Shown: piece after piece, positions 38,901-46,285 of the stretch
Position numbering within the stretch: the first letter of the stretch is position 1
Layout of the letters: every line of letters begins with the position of its first letter
Made by a program: the position numbers and the translations under genes
Assembly: GCF_001645105.1 (NCBI RefSeq)
Contig: NZ_LKEG01000042.1
Coordinates: 1 to 64,000, forward strand
Length of the DNA stretch: 64,000 bases
DNA from: Pseudomonas marginalis
Lineage (GTDB): Bacteria > Pseudomonadota > Gammaproteobacteria > Pseudomonadales > Pseudomonadaceae
Direction: 5' to 3'
The notes under the pieces: generated by a model
Database searches by the model: none
The model's input: only the letters and a program-made list of their open reading frames with translations
Told to the model about the DNA's origin: nothing

Positions 38901-39184
38901 AGCAAGGGTTTGGCGAAGTCTGTGATGTCCTGAATGCCCCGGTTCGACAGATCGAACTGGTTTTGCGCGTGGCAACTGGCCTCGGTCAGTGTTTTCAAGA
39001 CTGACTGCTGGGATTCGGTGAGTGCCTCGTACCCGTCGGGGCTGTCGGGCTGTATCGCTTTGAGGGCTTTGCGCCGAGCCGTTGACGATTGCAATAGGCA
39101 CTGCGGGATGGCGTTTTTGATCAGTTCAAAGTGGACGCCTTGATGGCGCGTCACGGGCCTGTTTGGGGCTGACAGTTCTGGCAT
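35957..39184 (-). CDS. DUF6543-type toxin N-terminal protein (partner of the NEL gene)
   Basis: A 1,075-residue protein resembling the DUF6543 'dermonecrotic toxin-like' region that precedes leucine-rich repeats in large Pseudomonas effectors. Residues about 100-420 contain the DUF6543-like core. Residues 474-507 are strongly hydrophobic ('NVGMLVVGIAAFVAPPVGAA'), a possible membrane-insertion segment. The C-terminal third is helical with many charged residues and ends 'RRDGYPLNAVCGEVAL', where fused homologues would run on toward the repeats. It has no Sec signal. The start at 39184 follows an imperfect 12-bp inverted repeat. It overlaps the NEL gene by 4 bases, so the two products are probably made together. 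Function as a host-directed toxin is inference. Confidence 0.8.
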   Translation of the reverse strand: MPELSAPNRPVTRHQGVHFELIKNAIPQCLLQSSTARRKALKAIQPDSPDGYEALTESQQSVLKTLTEASCHAQNQFDLSNRGIQDITDFAKPLLVAALKAAGHELDVDNTWLRLYYPVEYTFFGIPVGVNTAGYRTRTFSLLQAALNNFEAFEAQPDYFDSVSSFISAPDAQGHFDIVRIKLTLAQFVAICRTLDIGGLYAKHLNDFFHGGTQAEQVAISTAYTLNQKAALKAAAYLALLKEDIELRHYELLVDVIHDKDDVRDNGRPVTYSPLRILGYNLTECAVFFRTHANRYDGGYVIAYIPDDPDHPVKTYPSFRDFEAELTHQLMYRPEGSRIDSGRDVLTDYQRFFSRFLSEKDRPHFFLRLTQKVLDSPAGSNWKDDLRGYLKYLSPVSNLKGPIEDRHWRRDPRENVELHISLSLNFQWVGLSGIWYEMFGQWRQRRLDDGQVLAVSTAKEDTQTRERRLSNFLNVGMLVVGIAAFVAPPVGAAMLLVTANQLISSVFEGVRDWRQGDVEAAWAHLTDVLESLATLAEMAVIFHYVASPFVEGLKAVKLPNGQTRLWKPNLSAYARRVPLPTDSQPDHLGLYRLAGRSVLLLDEQQYEVVQDPQSGHYSARHPTRGNAYQPRLRHNGEGVWTHELDQLLQWQGAQLRDRLGVAFERFDDVQRKQILAVSTMSEDVLRKLYVESEPFPGLLKDTLRRFAADADAREVIEQIRRGRCSSTLCDYAAALMVDLPGWPANTGIEVFSPFGEQARYGQHSAMAGDILRVSKADLMAGKLPERSVQFLNDEQIKQVLGQHAPADATARAAQLQQRLAAFAERSGQRLFNSLYSDEPLLSGDSQRALIQVIQRRFPEMPTSIAREVLYRATPKELETLNTPFGPSAEQRRLIPLRISEALRYLQQRVRIARAYEGLYLESPANPDTPTLVLKTLETLPGWSGEVRIELRDESLSGSLRTSVGPPFALETKVLVKNGTRYQAFDGQGHELHAPDTLYAALQHALPDSERTAMGRPHVSEAPALKHAIQDNALAPKALRKALNLPVETPWFERVMRVAARRDGYPLNAVCGEVAL

Positions 39185-39197
39185 TGCGGGGACCTGC

Positions 39198-39229
39198 GCG
39201 TAAATTAAGACGGATCGCTTAATCTACGC
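39198..39229. promoter_or_regulatory. inverted repeat before the DUF6543/NEL pair
   Basis: GCGTAAATTAAG and CTTAATCTACGC pair at 11 of 12 positions around an 8-base spacer. The repeat lies 13 bp upstream of the DUF6543 ATG, within the only gap between that gene and cbpA. There is no T-run, so an operator or 5' leader hairpin is more likely than a terminator. Confidence 0.45.
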
Positions 39230-39265
39230 ATGGCCCCCTGCAGATGGACGTCAACTAAATACCCC

Positions 39266-40210
39266 TTAGTTGCTCCAGGCTTCCCTCGGATCGAACGCGG
39301 CCTTTTGCGCCAGTTCCTGCCACAGCGCCTTGACCTCGTCATCCGTGTTCTTCGGCATGACCGCCTTGAGTTGCACAAACAGGTAGCCGCGCTGCCCGGC
39401 CTTGTTCAGCAAGCCATGGCCCTTGGCGCGCATACGCTGGCCGTTCTGGCTGCCGGCCGGCACCTTGAGGTTGATCTTGCCGGTGAGGGTCGGCACCGCC
39501 ACTTCCGTGCCCAACGCCAATTCCCATGGCGCCAGGGGCAGGTTGATGATCAGGTTTTCGCCGTCCACTTCGAACTTGGGGTGCGGGGCAAACTTGATGA
39601 TCAGGTACAGGTCGCCATTGGCCCCACCGCCAATCCCCGGCGCGCCCTGGCCCTTGAGGCGGATACGCTCGCCATCGGCCACACCGGCCGGGATCTTCAC
39701 ATTCAGGCTCTTGGTGGTGTTGCTGACATGGCGGCCCGAGGCGTCGTATTGCGGCACCTGGAAGCTGATCTGCTTGGACTCGGTGGACAGCGTTTCCTCC
39801 AGGAATACCGACAGCTGCATCTCCACGTCCTGGCCTTTACGCCCGGCAGGACGGCGCTGGCCACCCCCGAAGGCATCGCCGCGCGAGCCGAAGATCGAGC
39901 TGAAGAAGTCCGAAAAATCCTCACCACCGCCGCCACCGCCATAGCCGCCACGGCTCTGCCAGCCCGGTGGTCCCTGGAACGGTTGGCCGTGTTGGCCGTA
40001 TTTGCGCAGTTCGTCGTATTCGGCGCGTTTGTCGGCGCTTTTAAGCGCTTCATAGGCTTCGGATGCGTCCTTGAACTTGGCTTCGGCGTCTTTTTCCTTG
40101 CTGACATCAGGATGATACTTGCGTGCGAGCTTGCGATAGGCCGCCTTGATTTCCTTGTCATCGGCGGTCGGCTCGACACCCAGAATCTTGTAGTAGTCTT
40201 TGAAATCCAT
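39266..40210 (-). CDS. cbpA: curved DNA-binding protein / DnaJ-like co-chaperone
   Basis: A 314-residue type II J-domain protein. The J domain covers residues 1-70 with the HPD motif at 33-35 ('[15 protein letters not shown]'). A glycine-rich linker '[16 protein letters not shown]' follows, then a C-terminal DnaJ substrate-binding region ('[14 protein letters not shown]', '[20 protein letters not shown]'). There is no zinc-finger cysteine cluster, separating it from DnaJ. It stimulates Hsp70 ATPase activity and in E. coli binds curved DNA. It is transcribed divergently from an Hsp70-like gene, and a sigma-32 type promoter lies upstream. The ATG at 40210 is preferred over 40273. Confidence 0.92.
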   Translation of the reverse strand: MDFKDYYKILGVEPTADDKEIKAAYRKLARKYHPDVSKEKDAEAKFKDASEAYEALKSADKRAEYDELRKYGQHGQPFQGPPGWQSRGGYGGGGGGEDFSDFFSSIFGSRGDAFGGGQRRPAGRKGQDVEMQLSVFLEETLSTESKQISFQVPQYDASGRHVSNTTKSLNVKIPAGVADGERIRLKGQGAPGIGGGANGDLYLIIKFAPHPKFEVDGENLIINLPLAPWELALGTEVAVPTLTGKINLKVPAGSQNGQRMRAKGHGLLNKAGQRGYLFVQLKAVMPKNTDDEVKALWQELAQKAAFDPREAWSN

Positions 40211-40335
40211 CGGCGGTTCACCATCCTTTATCGAGATCGCACAGCCCGGGGCACAACGTGCGCTGCTTTGCACCTGTTGAGTCTTGTGGCCTGGGGGTGC
40301 GTCAAAGTGTTATCGGCACTTGCCGTATGCAGCAG

Positions 40336-40363
40336 ATGTGGGGGCAAATCCCCCAGTTTCAAG
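40336..40363 (-). promoter_or_regulatory. sigma-32 (heat-shock) promoter of cbpA
   Basis: On the minus strand, CTTGAAA (40363-40357) and CCCCACAT (40343-40336) are separated by 13 bases. They match the RpoH consensus CTTGAAA-N11-15-CCCCATNT with one mismatch. It would drive cbpA with a leader of about 120 bases. A GGGGGCAAATCCCCC palindrome overlaps the spacer. Confidence 0.6.
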
Positions 40364-40448
40364 CACGATTTAACGGATGGTCGGCCTACGCATCCGCCCT
40401 CGACTGGCATACACTGCGCGGCCGTTTTTCAACCGGAACCCGATAGAC

Positions 40449-41717
40449 ATGAAAAACCCATCCCCAGCCCGTGCCTGCGGTATCGACTTTGGCACGTCCA
40501 ACTCCACCGTCGGCTGGATCCGTCCCGGCATGGAAACGCTTATCGCGCTGGAGGACGACAAGATCACCCTGCCGTCGGTGGTGTTCTTCAACTTCGAGGA
40601 GCGCCGCCCGGTCTACGGTCGCCTGGCGCTGCACGAATACCTGGAGAACTATGAAGGCCGGCTGATGCGCTCGCTCAAGAGCCTGCTGGGTTCCAAGCTG
40701 ATCAAGCACGACACCAGCGTGCTCGGCACCGCGATGCCCTTCACCGACCTGCTGGCGCTGTTTATCGGCCAACTCAAGAGCCGCGCCGAAGCGAACGCCG
40801 GCCGCGAGTTCGAAGAAGTGGTGCTGGGCCGCCCGGTGTTCTTCGTCGATGACGACCCAATGGCCGACCAGGAAGCCGAAAACACCCTGGTCGACGTGGC
40901 GCGCAAGATCGGCTTCAAGGACATCTCGTTCCAGTACGAGCCGATTGCGGCCGCATTCGACTACGAGTCCACCATCGAGAAGGAAGAGCTGGTGCTGATC
41001 GTCGACATCGGCGGGGGTACTTCCGACTTCTCCCTGGTGCGCCTGTCCCCGGACCGCCGTCACAACGACAACCGCCACGATGACATCCTCGCCACCGGCG
41101 GTGTGCACATCGGCGGTACCGACTTCGACAAACAGCTCAGCCTGCAAGGCATGATGCCGCTGTTCGGCTACGGCAGCCGCATGAAAAGCGGCGCCTACAT
41201 GCCCACCAGCCACCACATGAACCTGGCCACCTGGCACACCATCAACTCGGTGTACTCGCAAAAATCCCAGCTGGCCCTGGGCAGCATGCGCTACGACATC
41301 GAAGACACCGGCGGCATCGACCGCCTGTTCAAGTTGATTGAACAGCGCGCCGGGCACTGGCTGGCGATGGAAGTGGAAGAAACCAAGATCCAACTGACCC
41401 ACGAAGACAACCGCCACGTGTTGCTGGACCGGGTTGAACCGGGGTTGAGCGTGGAGCTGAGCCGGGCACTGTTTGAGTCGGCCATTGATGGCTTGCTGGA
41501 GCGCGTGCGCAACAGCGTTACGCAACTGCTGACCGACGCCTCGGTGAGCGTGGCGCAGGTGGACACGGTGTTCTTTACCGGGGGTTCCAGCGGCATTCCG
41601 GCACTGCGCCACAGCATCTCGGCGATGTTGCCGAATGCGCGGCATGTGGAAGGGAATATCTTTGGCAGTATCGGTAGCGGGTTGGCGATTGAGGCCAGTA
41701 AGCGCTACGGCTGCTGA
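40449..41717 (+). CDS. yegD: Hsp70-family protein, YegD-like (ATPase domain only)
   Basis: A 422-residue actin-fold ATPase. The phosphate-1 loop is 'GIDFGTSNSTVGW' near residue 10. Phosphate 2 is 'VDIGGGTSDFSLVRL' near 185, and adenosine contacts are 'TGGSSGIPALRHSI' near 380. It ends there, lacking the roughly 200-residue substrate-binding domain of DnaK, as in E. coli YegD. The client and role are therefore unclear. It is divergent from the J-protein gene, which may be its partner. The ATG at 40449 is chosen; an extension to 40377 lies in the promoter region. Confidence 0.88.
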   Translation: MKNPSPARACGIDFGTSNSTVGWIRPGMETLIALEDDKITLPSVVFFNFEERRPVYGRLALHEYLENYEGRLMRSLKSLLGSKLIKHDTSVLGTAMPFTDLLALFIGQLKSRAEANAGREFEEVVLGRPVFFVDDDPMADQEAENTLVDVARKIGFKDISFQYEPIAAAFDYESTIEKEELVLIVDIGGGTSDFSLVRLSPDRRHNDNRHDDILATGGVHIGGTDFDKQLSLQGMMPLFGYGSRMKSGAYMPTSHHMNLATWHTINSVYSQKSQLALGSMRYDIEDTGGIDRLFKLIEQRAGHWLAMEVEETKIQLTHEDNRHVLLDRVEPGLSVELSRALFESAIDGLLERVRNSVTQLLTDASVSVAQVDTVFFTGGSSGIPALRHSISAMLPNARHVEGNIFGSIGSGLAIEASKRYGC

Positions 41718-41745
41718 ATTTCACCTGAAACACCGGGGTGACGCC

Positions 41746-41833
41746 ATCGGGGGCAAGCCCCCTCCCACACTGACTGTGTTCACACGTCGACAGGTGTAAC
41801 CACAGTACATGTGAGAGGGGGCTTGCCCCCGAT
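41746..41833. repeat. REP doublet
   Basis: Inverted pair ATCGGGGGCAAGCCCCC / GGGGGCTTGCCCCCGAT around a 55-base spacer, filling the gap between the convergent Hsp70-like and AI-2E family genes. Confidence 0.86.
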
Positions 41834-41857
41834 GAGGCCCGCCCAGGCAAACATGCC

Positions 41858-42871
41858 TTAAACCATTCCGCCCAGCTTCAGCTCACTCTTCAAATACGCA
41901 TAATAAATCGGCCCCGCCACCACGCCCGGCAGGCCGAATGCGGCTTCAAACACCAGCATCGCCAACAGCAACTCCCACGATTTGGCACTGATCTGCCCGC
42001 CCACGATCCGCGCGTTGAGGAAATACTCGACCTTGTGGATCACGATCAAATACCCCAGCGCCGCCACCGCCACCCAGATCGACAGCGACAGCGCGACGAT
42101 GGTGATCAGGGTGTTGGACATCAGGTTGCCGATGACCGGCAGCAGGCCGAGCAGGAAGGTCAGTACGATCAGGGTCTTGGTCAGCGGCAGGTGGATCCCG
42201 CACAACGGCAGCACCACGGCCAGGAATATGGCGGTGAAGGCAGTGTTTAGCGCGGCGATCTTGATCTGGGCGAAAACAATGTTGCGAAACGCCTGGACCA
42301 GCAGGTGCAGGCGGTCGAACAGCGCGGCGGCCAGGGGTTTGCGTTTGGTCAGGTCGGGCACGCGTTGCAAGGCGATGATGGCGCCGAGCACCATGCCGAT
42401 CAGCAGTGTAACGAACATGTGGGCGGCGTCTTTGCCGACCAGTTGCAGTTCACTCAGGTGCTTGCTCAGCCAATCGCCGATGGCCACGCGGAACTCGGCG
42501 GCACTGGCGGGCAGGTAGGCGTCGAGGAACGGCGGCAATTGGCCGCGCGCACGGTCGACCACGCCCATGAATTTGTCGAGGGACGCCCCAGGGTTTTCCG
42601 CTTCGTGGAGCAGGAAGCTGATGGCGCCAGCAAAGATCAGGGCCAGCACGCTGACAATCAAGGTGCCAAGCAAAGCCACCGCCAGCCAGCGCGCGCGCCG
42701 ACCTTCGATCAACCGTTGCAGTTGGGGGGTGAGCATGTTGACCAGTTCATAGACCAACAAGCCGGCCAGCAGGCTGGGCAGCAATTTGAGCGGCAGCACC
42801 AGCAGCAACCCGCCGAAAATGATGATGTAGCTGGCCAGCAACAACACATGACGCTGAGAAAACGTTGGCAT
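41858..42871 (-). CDS. AI-2E family transporter
   Basis: A 337-residue membrane protein of the AI-2E exporter (TqsA/PerM, formerly UPF0118) family. It has N-terminal paired helices (residues 8-45), a helix near 65-90, and a long soluble segment to about 150. A C-terminal bundle contains 'LLGLLPVIGNLMSNTLITIV', the family hallmark with its Pro-x-Gly turn. The family includes exporters of autoinducer-2 and sodium/proton antiporters, so the substrate here is not known. It is a single gene, converging on the Hsp70-like gene. Confidence 0.88.
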   Translation of the reverse strand: MPTFSQRHVLLLASYIIIFGGLLLVLPLKLLPSLLAGLLVYELVNMLTPQLQRLIEGRRARWLAVALLGTLIVSVLALIFAGAISFLLHEAENPGASLDKFMGVVDRARGQLPPFLDAYLPASAAEFRVAIGDWLSKHLSELQLVGKDAAHMFVTLLIGMVLGAIIALQRVPDLTKRKPLAAALFDRLHLLVQAFRNIVFAQIKIAALNTAFTAIFLAVVLPLCGIHLPLTKTLIVLTFLLGLLPVIGNLMSNTLITIVALSLSIWVAVAALGYLIVIHKVEYFLNARIVGGQISAKSWELLLAMLVFEAAFGLPGVVAGPIYYAYLKSELKLGGMV

Positions 42872-42960
42872 ACAGCCTCAAAACGAGCGGCGTTAAAGGA
42901 TGGGCAGTCTGCCAGCCTTGAGTGAATCAAGCGAGTGGGTAGGTTGTGAATGCGATCAAG

Positions 42961-43085
42961 TGTGGGAGTTGGCTTGCTGTGGTGAGTGGGGCTTGCCCCT
43001 CGACGGCATCACCACACATCCAAATGGGGCTGCTCCGCAGCCCAGCGCGGGGCAAGCCCGCTCACCACAAAAAAACCGCTCCCAC
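42961..43085. repeat. composite REP element (TGGTGAG/GGGGCTTGCCCC type)
   Basis: TGTGGGAGTTGGCTTGC is followed by TGGTGAGTGGGGCTTGCCCC, a GGGCTGCTCCGCAGCCC hairpin, then GCGGGGCAAGCCCGCTCACCACA and CGCTCCCACC. The arms belong to both REP families, nested as a larger imperfect palindrome. It separates the divergent-facing AI-2E gene from the end of psiF. Confidence 0.75.
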
Positions 43086-43100
43086 CGTCGAGGGGCGTAA

Positions 43101-43403
43101 TCAGCTACCTTTCAGGCAGGTGCTCATAAAGGTTTTACGCGCATCACCGGTCAGCGCTTTGGTTTTCGCCGACGCATTGCAATCCTTCATCTTCTGCTGC
43201 TGCGGTGTCAGGGTCTTGGCGTCATTGGCCGCCGGGGCCGACAGGCAGGTCTTCATGAACGCCTTGCGCTCGTCGCCCTTGAGCGTCTTGGTGGTGGCTT
43301 CGGCGTTGCAGGTGGTCATTTTGTTTTGCTGGGCGGTGGCGGCAAAACCCTGGGAACACAGCAGCAGGCCCATCATCAACAGCGGAATTCGCAACATCTT
43401 CAT
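43101..43403 (-). CDS. psiF: PsiF repeat family protein
   Basis: A 100-residue exported protein with a signal peptide (residues 1-22, ending 'SQGFAATA'). It has two copies of the PsiF repeat: 'CNAEATTKTLKGDERKAFMK' followed by TC, and 'CNASAKTKALTGDARKTFMS' followed by TC, each with a paired cysteine. In E. coli psiF is induced by phosphate starvation and its function is unknown. I see no clear Pho box upstream. The start is supported by GGGAG about 9 bases upstream. Confidence 0.9.
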   Translation of the reverse strand: MKMLRIPLLMMGLLLCSQGFAATAQQNKMTTCNAEATTKTLKGDERKAFMKTCLSAPAANDAKTLTPQQQKMKDCNASAKTKALTGDARKTFMSTCLKGS

Positions 43404-43474
43404 GGAGTTTTCTCCCTGTTACCGTGCCGGAGGGCACGGCCTACCCAGCAGTGTAGTCAAAGCTTGTTACATCT

Positions 43475-44263
43475 TCATCGGCCGCGGATATGCGTCCGAC
43501 GGTACTGCTCAGGGGTGCAACCGGCCTGGCGCTGGAACATGGCAATAAACGCCGACGCGGTGCTGTAGCCGAGGTCGAACCCCACCTGTTGCACGCTGCG
43601 GTCGCTGTCGAGGGCCTCGATGGCCGCCAGGTAGCGCAGGCGTTGGCGCCACTCGCCAAAGCTCATGCCCAGTTCCCGCACAAACTGGCGCGCCAGGGTG
43701 CGTTCGCTCACGTGCACCTGTTCGGCCCAGTGCGCCAGCGGGCGGTTGTCGCCGGGGTCGGCCTGCATGCCTTCCAACACACCGAGCAGGCCGGGGTGAC
43801 GGGCGTAGGGCAGGAAGCACTCATGGATTGGCGCTTGCTTGAGCTGGTCCACCAGCACTTGGGCCAGGCGGATGTCAGCGTCGGTGTGCGGGATATTCAC
43901 GTCACGCTGGGCGAAGTCGCTGAGGATGGCCTTGAGAATATCGCTGATGGCCAGGGTACAAGGCTGCTGCGGCAGTTGCTCGCAGAGTTCCGGCGCCAAC
44001 CCCACCGAGTGATAGACGATCGCTTCGGCGTTGTAGGAGCTGTGCTCGGTATGCGGCGGCACCCACACGGCGTACTGCGGCGGTGACATGAAGCGGCTGC
44101 CGGCCACTTCCATGCGCATCACCCCCCTCGCAGAGTAATCCAGCGAGCCCCAGAAATGCTGGTGTGGGGTGCATTCGGTATCCGGTGCGAAGTCCGAGTA
44201 GCGGAAGTACACCGGGCTCGGCAACCGAGGGAAATCCGCAAGGCGTACGTTGTGCTTGGCCAT
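43475..44263 (-). CDS. AraC family transcriptional regulator
   Basis: About 262 residues. The N-terminal cupin-like sensor half includes 'TPHQHFWGSLDYSARGVMRM' and 'YAVWVPPHTEHSSYN'. The C-terminal half has two helix-turn-helix units, 'PLAHWAEQVHVSERTLARQF' and 'SVQQVGFDLGYSTASAFIAM', and the family ending 'GCTPEQYRR'. This layout is that of the AraC subgroup with a cupin sensor, often regulating an adjacent exporter. It is divergent from an EamA transporter, with TTGTCTGGAT repeats in between. An alternative start at 44278 would place one repeat inside the gene, so I prefer 44263. Confidence 0.9.
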   Translation of the reverse strand: MAKHNVRLADFPRLPSPVYFRYSDFAPDTECTPHQHFWGSLDYSARGVMRMEVAGSRFMSPPQYAVWVPPHTEHSSYNAEAIVYHSVGLAPELCEQLPQQPCTLAISDILKAILSDFAQRDVNIPHTDADIRLAQVLVDQLKQAPIHECFLPYARHPGLLGVLEGMQADPGDNRPLAHWAEQVHVSERTLARQFVRELGMSFGEWRQRLRYLAAIEALDSDRSVQQVGFDLGYSTASAFIAMFQRQAGCTPEQYRRTHIRGR

Positions 44264-44264
44264 A

Positions 44265-44321
44265 TTGTCTGGATACAAAGGTCGTTTGTCTGGATCGCAG
44301 TATAAGCTTCGATCCAGACAA
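44265..44321. promoter_or_regulatory. TTGTCTGGAT operator cluster between araC-type and eamA genes
   Basis: TTGTCTGGATCG (44286-44297) and CGATCCAGACAA (44310-44321) form a perfect 12-bp inverted repeat with a 12-base spacer containing TATAAG. A third copy, TTGTCTGGATAC, lies at 44265-44276 in direct orientation 21 bp from the second. This is a strong candidate binding site for the adjacent AraC regulator, controlling both genes. Confidence 0.7.
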
Positions 44322-44360
44322 TGGATAATCCTGCCTCATCTACACACCGGGCTCCTTTCG

Positions 44361-45230
44361 ATGCAATACGCTTATCCCTTGCTGGCCATTTTTATCTGGG
44401 CCGGCAACACCGTCGTCAACAAACTGGCTGTGGGCTCGATCTTCCCGGCGGAAATCGGCTTTTATCGCTGGCTGCTGGCGGCGCTGCTGTTTACGCCATT
44501 CATGGTCAAGCCGGTGATCGCCAATTGGGCGCTGATCCGCCCAAACCTGGGCAAAGTGTTCATCCTTGGCGTACTCGGCATGGCGGTGTATCAAAGCCTG
44601 GCGTACTACGCCGCGTCGCTGACCAGCGCCACCAACATGGGCATTATCCTGTCGCTGATGCCGTTGATGGCGCTGACGGCGGCCATCATCAGCCTCGGCC
44701 AGCGCCTGACCTACGGCGCGCTGACCGGCGCGGTGCTGTCATTCGCCGGCGTGGTCGTGGTGGTGTCGGCCGGCAGCCTCGGCGCACTGCTGGAGCATGG
44801 GGTCAACCTGGGCGACGGCATGATGCTGGTCGCGACCCTGGCGTATGCGGTCTACAGCACCCTGCTGAAGAAATGGCAACTGCGCCTGCCACCGCTGGTG
44901 TTGCTGTATCTACAGGTACTGGTGGCGGTGGTGGTGCTGTTTCCGCTGTTCCTGTTCTCGGCCAAGGCCGGCCTTGGCTGGGCGAACATTCCGCTGGTGC
45001 TGTATGCATGCCTGCTGGCTTCGATGTTGGCGCCGCTGGCGTGGATGCATTCGGTGAAGACCTTGGGCCCGAGCCGCACAACGTTGTTTTTCAACCTGCT
45101 GCCGCTGATCACCGCGTTGATTGCCGCCGTGGTGTTGAAGGAGGAACTGGCGCTGTATCACTTGGTAGGCGGTCTGCTGACCTTGGGCGGGGTGATCTTG
45201 TCGGAGCGCTGGACCACGCCGGTGCGTTAA
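44361..45230 (+). CDS. EamA family (DMT) transporter
   Basis: A 289-residue membrane protein with ten predicted helices in two EamA repeats. The N-terminal repeat contains 'AIFIWAGNTVVNKLAVG' and 'YYAASLTSATNMGIILSLMP'. The second ends with 'FFNLLPLITALIAAVVLKEE', the conserved motif before the last helices. Members export amino acids or other small metabolites; the substrate is unknown. It is divergent from the AraC regulator and downstream of its probable operator. The ATG at 44361 is used, and the upstream in-frame region is regulatory DNA. Confidence 0.9.
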   Translation: MQYAYPLLAIFIWAGNTVVNKLAVGSIFPAEIGFYRWLLAALLFTPFMVKPVIANWALIRPNLGKVFILGVLGMAVYQSLAYYAASLTSATNMGIILSLMPLMALTAAIISLGQRLTYGALTGAVLSFAGVVVVVSAGSLGALLEHGVNLGDGMMLVATLAYAVYSTLLKKWQLRLPPLVLLYLQVLVAVVVLFPLFLFSAKAGLGWANIPLVLYACLLASMLAPLAWMHSVKTLGPSRTTLFFNLLPLITALIAAVVLKEELALYHLVGGLLTLGGVILSERWTTPVR

Positions 45231-46117
45231 ACCCCGGCCGCCTTCAAGCGCCGGGCATGCTCGACAAACAGCCGGATCGGCTCGGCCCCCTTGCCCACCA
45301 GCCCGAGCGACTGGTTGACGATATCAAAGTGGTCCAAGGGGTAGTCATCACCGATCACCAAGCCCAGGTGTGAGCTGTAGCGCCCGACCATGCCGTCGCA
45401 CTGGCCCTTTTCGCGCACGAAGCTGCGGGCGAACACGCGGCAGCTGCGATTCGTGCCGTCGAAAAGGTTGCGGCCACGGTCGGTGATACCCGGTTGCAAG
45501 GTGCCGGACCACGAGTAATAGCGCACGCCATTGACCTCCTCGGCGCCCTGCCCGCCCCATGTCTGCGGCAACCCCTGTGGATAGTTTTGATTGAACAGCG
45601 CCACGCCGGCGCTGGTCAGGGAGTGGTGGGACGCCTGCAAATCCGCCTTGAAGCGTGGCCCGCGGTACCCGGTTTCCAACACGCCCATCACCCAGGCGGC
45701 CAGGTGAAACAGCGCGCTCATGATCCGACCTTTGGCGCCGTCAACGGGGTAATGGGTGTGGATATGGTCTGCCAGTTCCGACCCATGGTTGGGCCCGGCC
45801 ACCGAGGTCACCGACGCCACCCACTCCGGGCGCTTGGCCGCCGCGTATCGGGCAGTGAGTGCGCCTTGGCTATGGCCGATCAGGTTGACCTTGTCGGCCC
45901 CGGTTTCACGGCGAAGGCGCTCGATCTGCACCAGCAATTGCTCGCCGCGCACCTCGCTGGAATCCAGCGGCGCCACGTGTACGGGAAACACCTGCGCCCC
46001 ACCCGCCCGCAGTGCCGGGACGATGCCGTACCAGTAGGGGAACCACCCCAGGCGCACGAATCCGAGCATGCCGGGCACCAACACCAGGGGGTAACGCGTG
46101 GCTAATGACTGCGGCAT
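45227..46117 (-). CDS. triacylglycerol lipase, family I type
   Basis: A 296-residue alpha/beta hydrolase related to P. aeruginosa LipA/LipC. It has the oxyanion segment 'YPLVLVPGMLGFVRLGWFPYW' region (residues 9-29), nucleophile Ser83 in 'LIGHSQGALT', and 'NQNYPQGLPQTWGGQGAEEV', 'GVRYYSWSG' and 'MVGRYSSHLGLVIGDDYPLD', all conserved in the family, with a late His in 'DHFDIVNQ'. No signal peptide is present from this start, unlike secreted LipA. Starts at 46219 or 46186 add residues but no clear signal. Its 3' end overlaps the convergent EamA gene by 4 bp. Confidence 0.86.
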   Translation of the reverse strand: MPQSLATRYPLVLVPGMLGFVRLGWFPYWYGIVPALRAGGAQVFPVHVAPLDSSEVRGEQLLVQIERLRRETGADKVNLIGHSQGALTARYAAAKRPEWVASVTSVAGPNHGSELADHIHTHYPVDGAKGRIMSALFHLAAWVMGVLETGYRGPRFKADLQASHHSLTSAGVALFNQNYPQGLPQTWGGQGAEEVNGVRYYSWSGTLQPGITDRGRNLFDGTNRSCRVFARSFVREKGQCDGMVGRYSSHLGLVIGDDYPLDHFDIVNQSLGLVGKGAEPIRLFVEHARRLKAAGV

Positions 46118-46285
46118 GGGCCGAACGTCCGTGATCAGGAAGGGATGCCAATAGGCTAGCCGAGTCCCGCGACGAGGTTGTGACATAAATCCGATAAAAC
46201 TTTTTGCGCAGCCCACCACTCACAACTGGAAGCGATCACGCCGACAGAGCGTGGCGTAAACCCGGATTAGCCCCAGGAGATTGAG

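Noticed and set aside
39252..39272. Intrinsic terminator for cbpA (CAACTAA / TTAGTTG hairpin)
   Set aside because: The stem is AT-rich and only 7 bp, it includes the cbpA stop codon, and no T-run follows on the minus strand.
42961..43085. CRISPR-like repeats
   Set aside because: The repeated palindromes here and elsewhere lack regular unit-spacer spacing and unique spacers of equal length, and there are no cas genes. They are REP elements.
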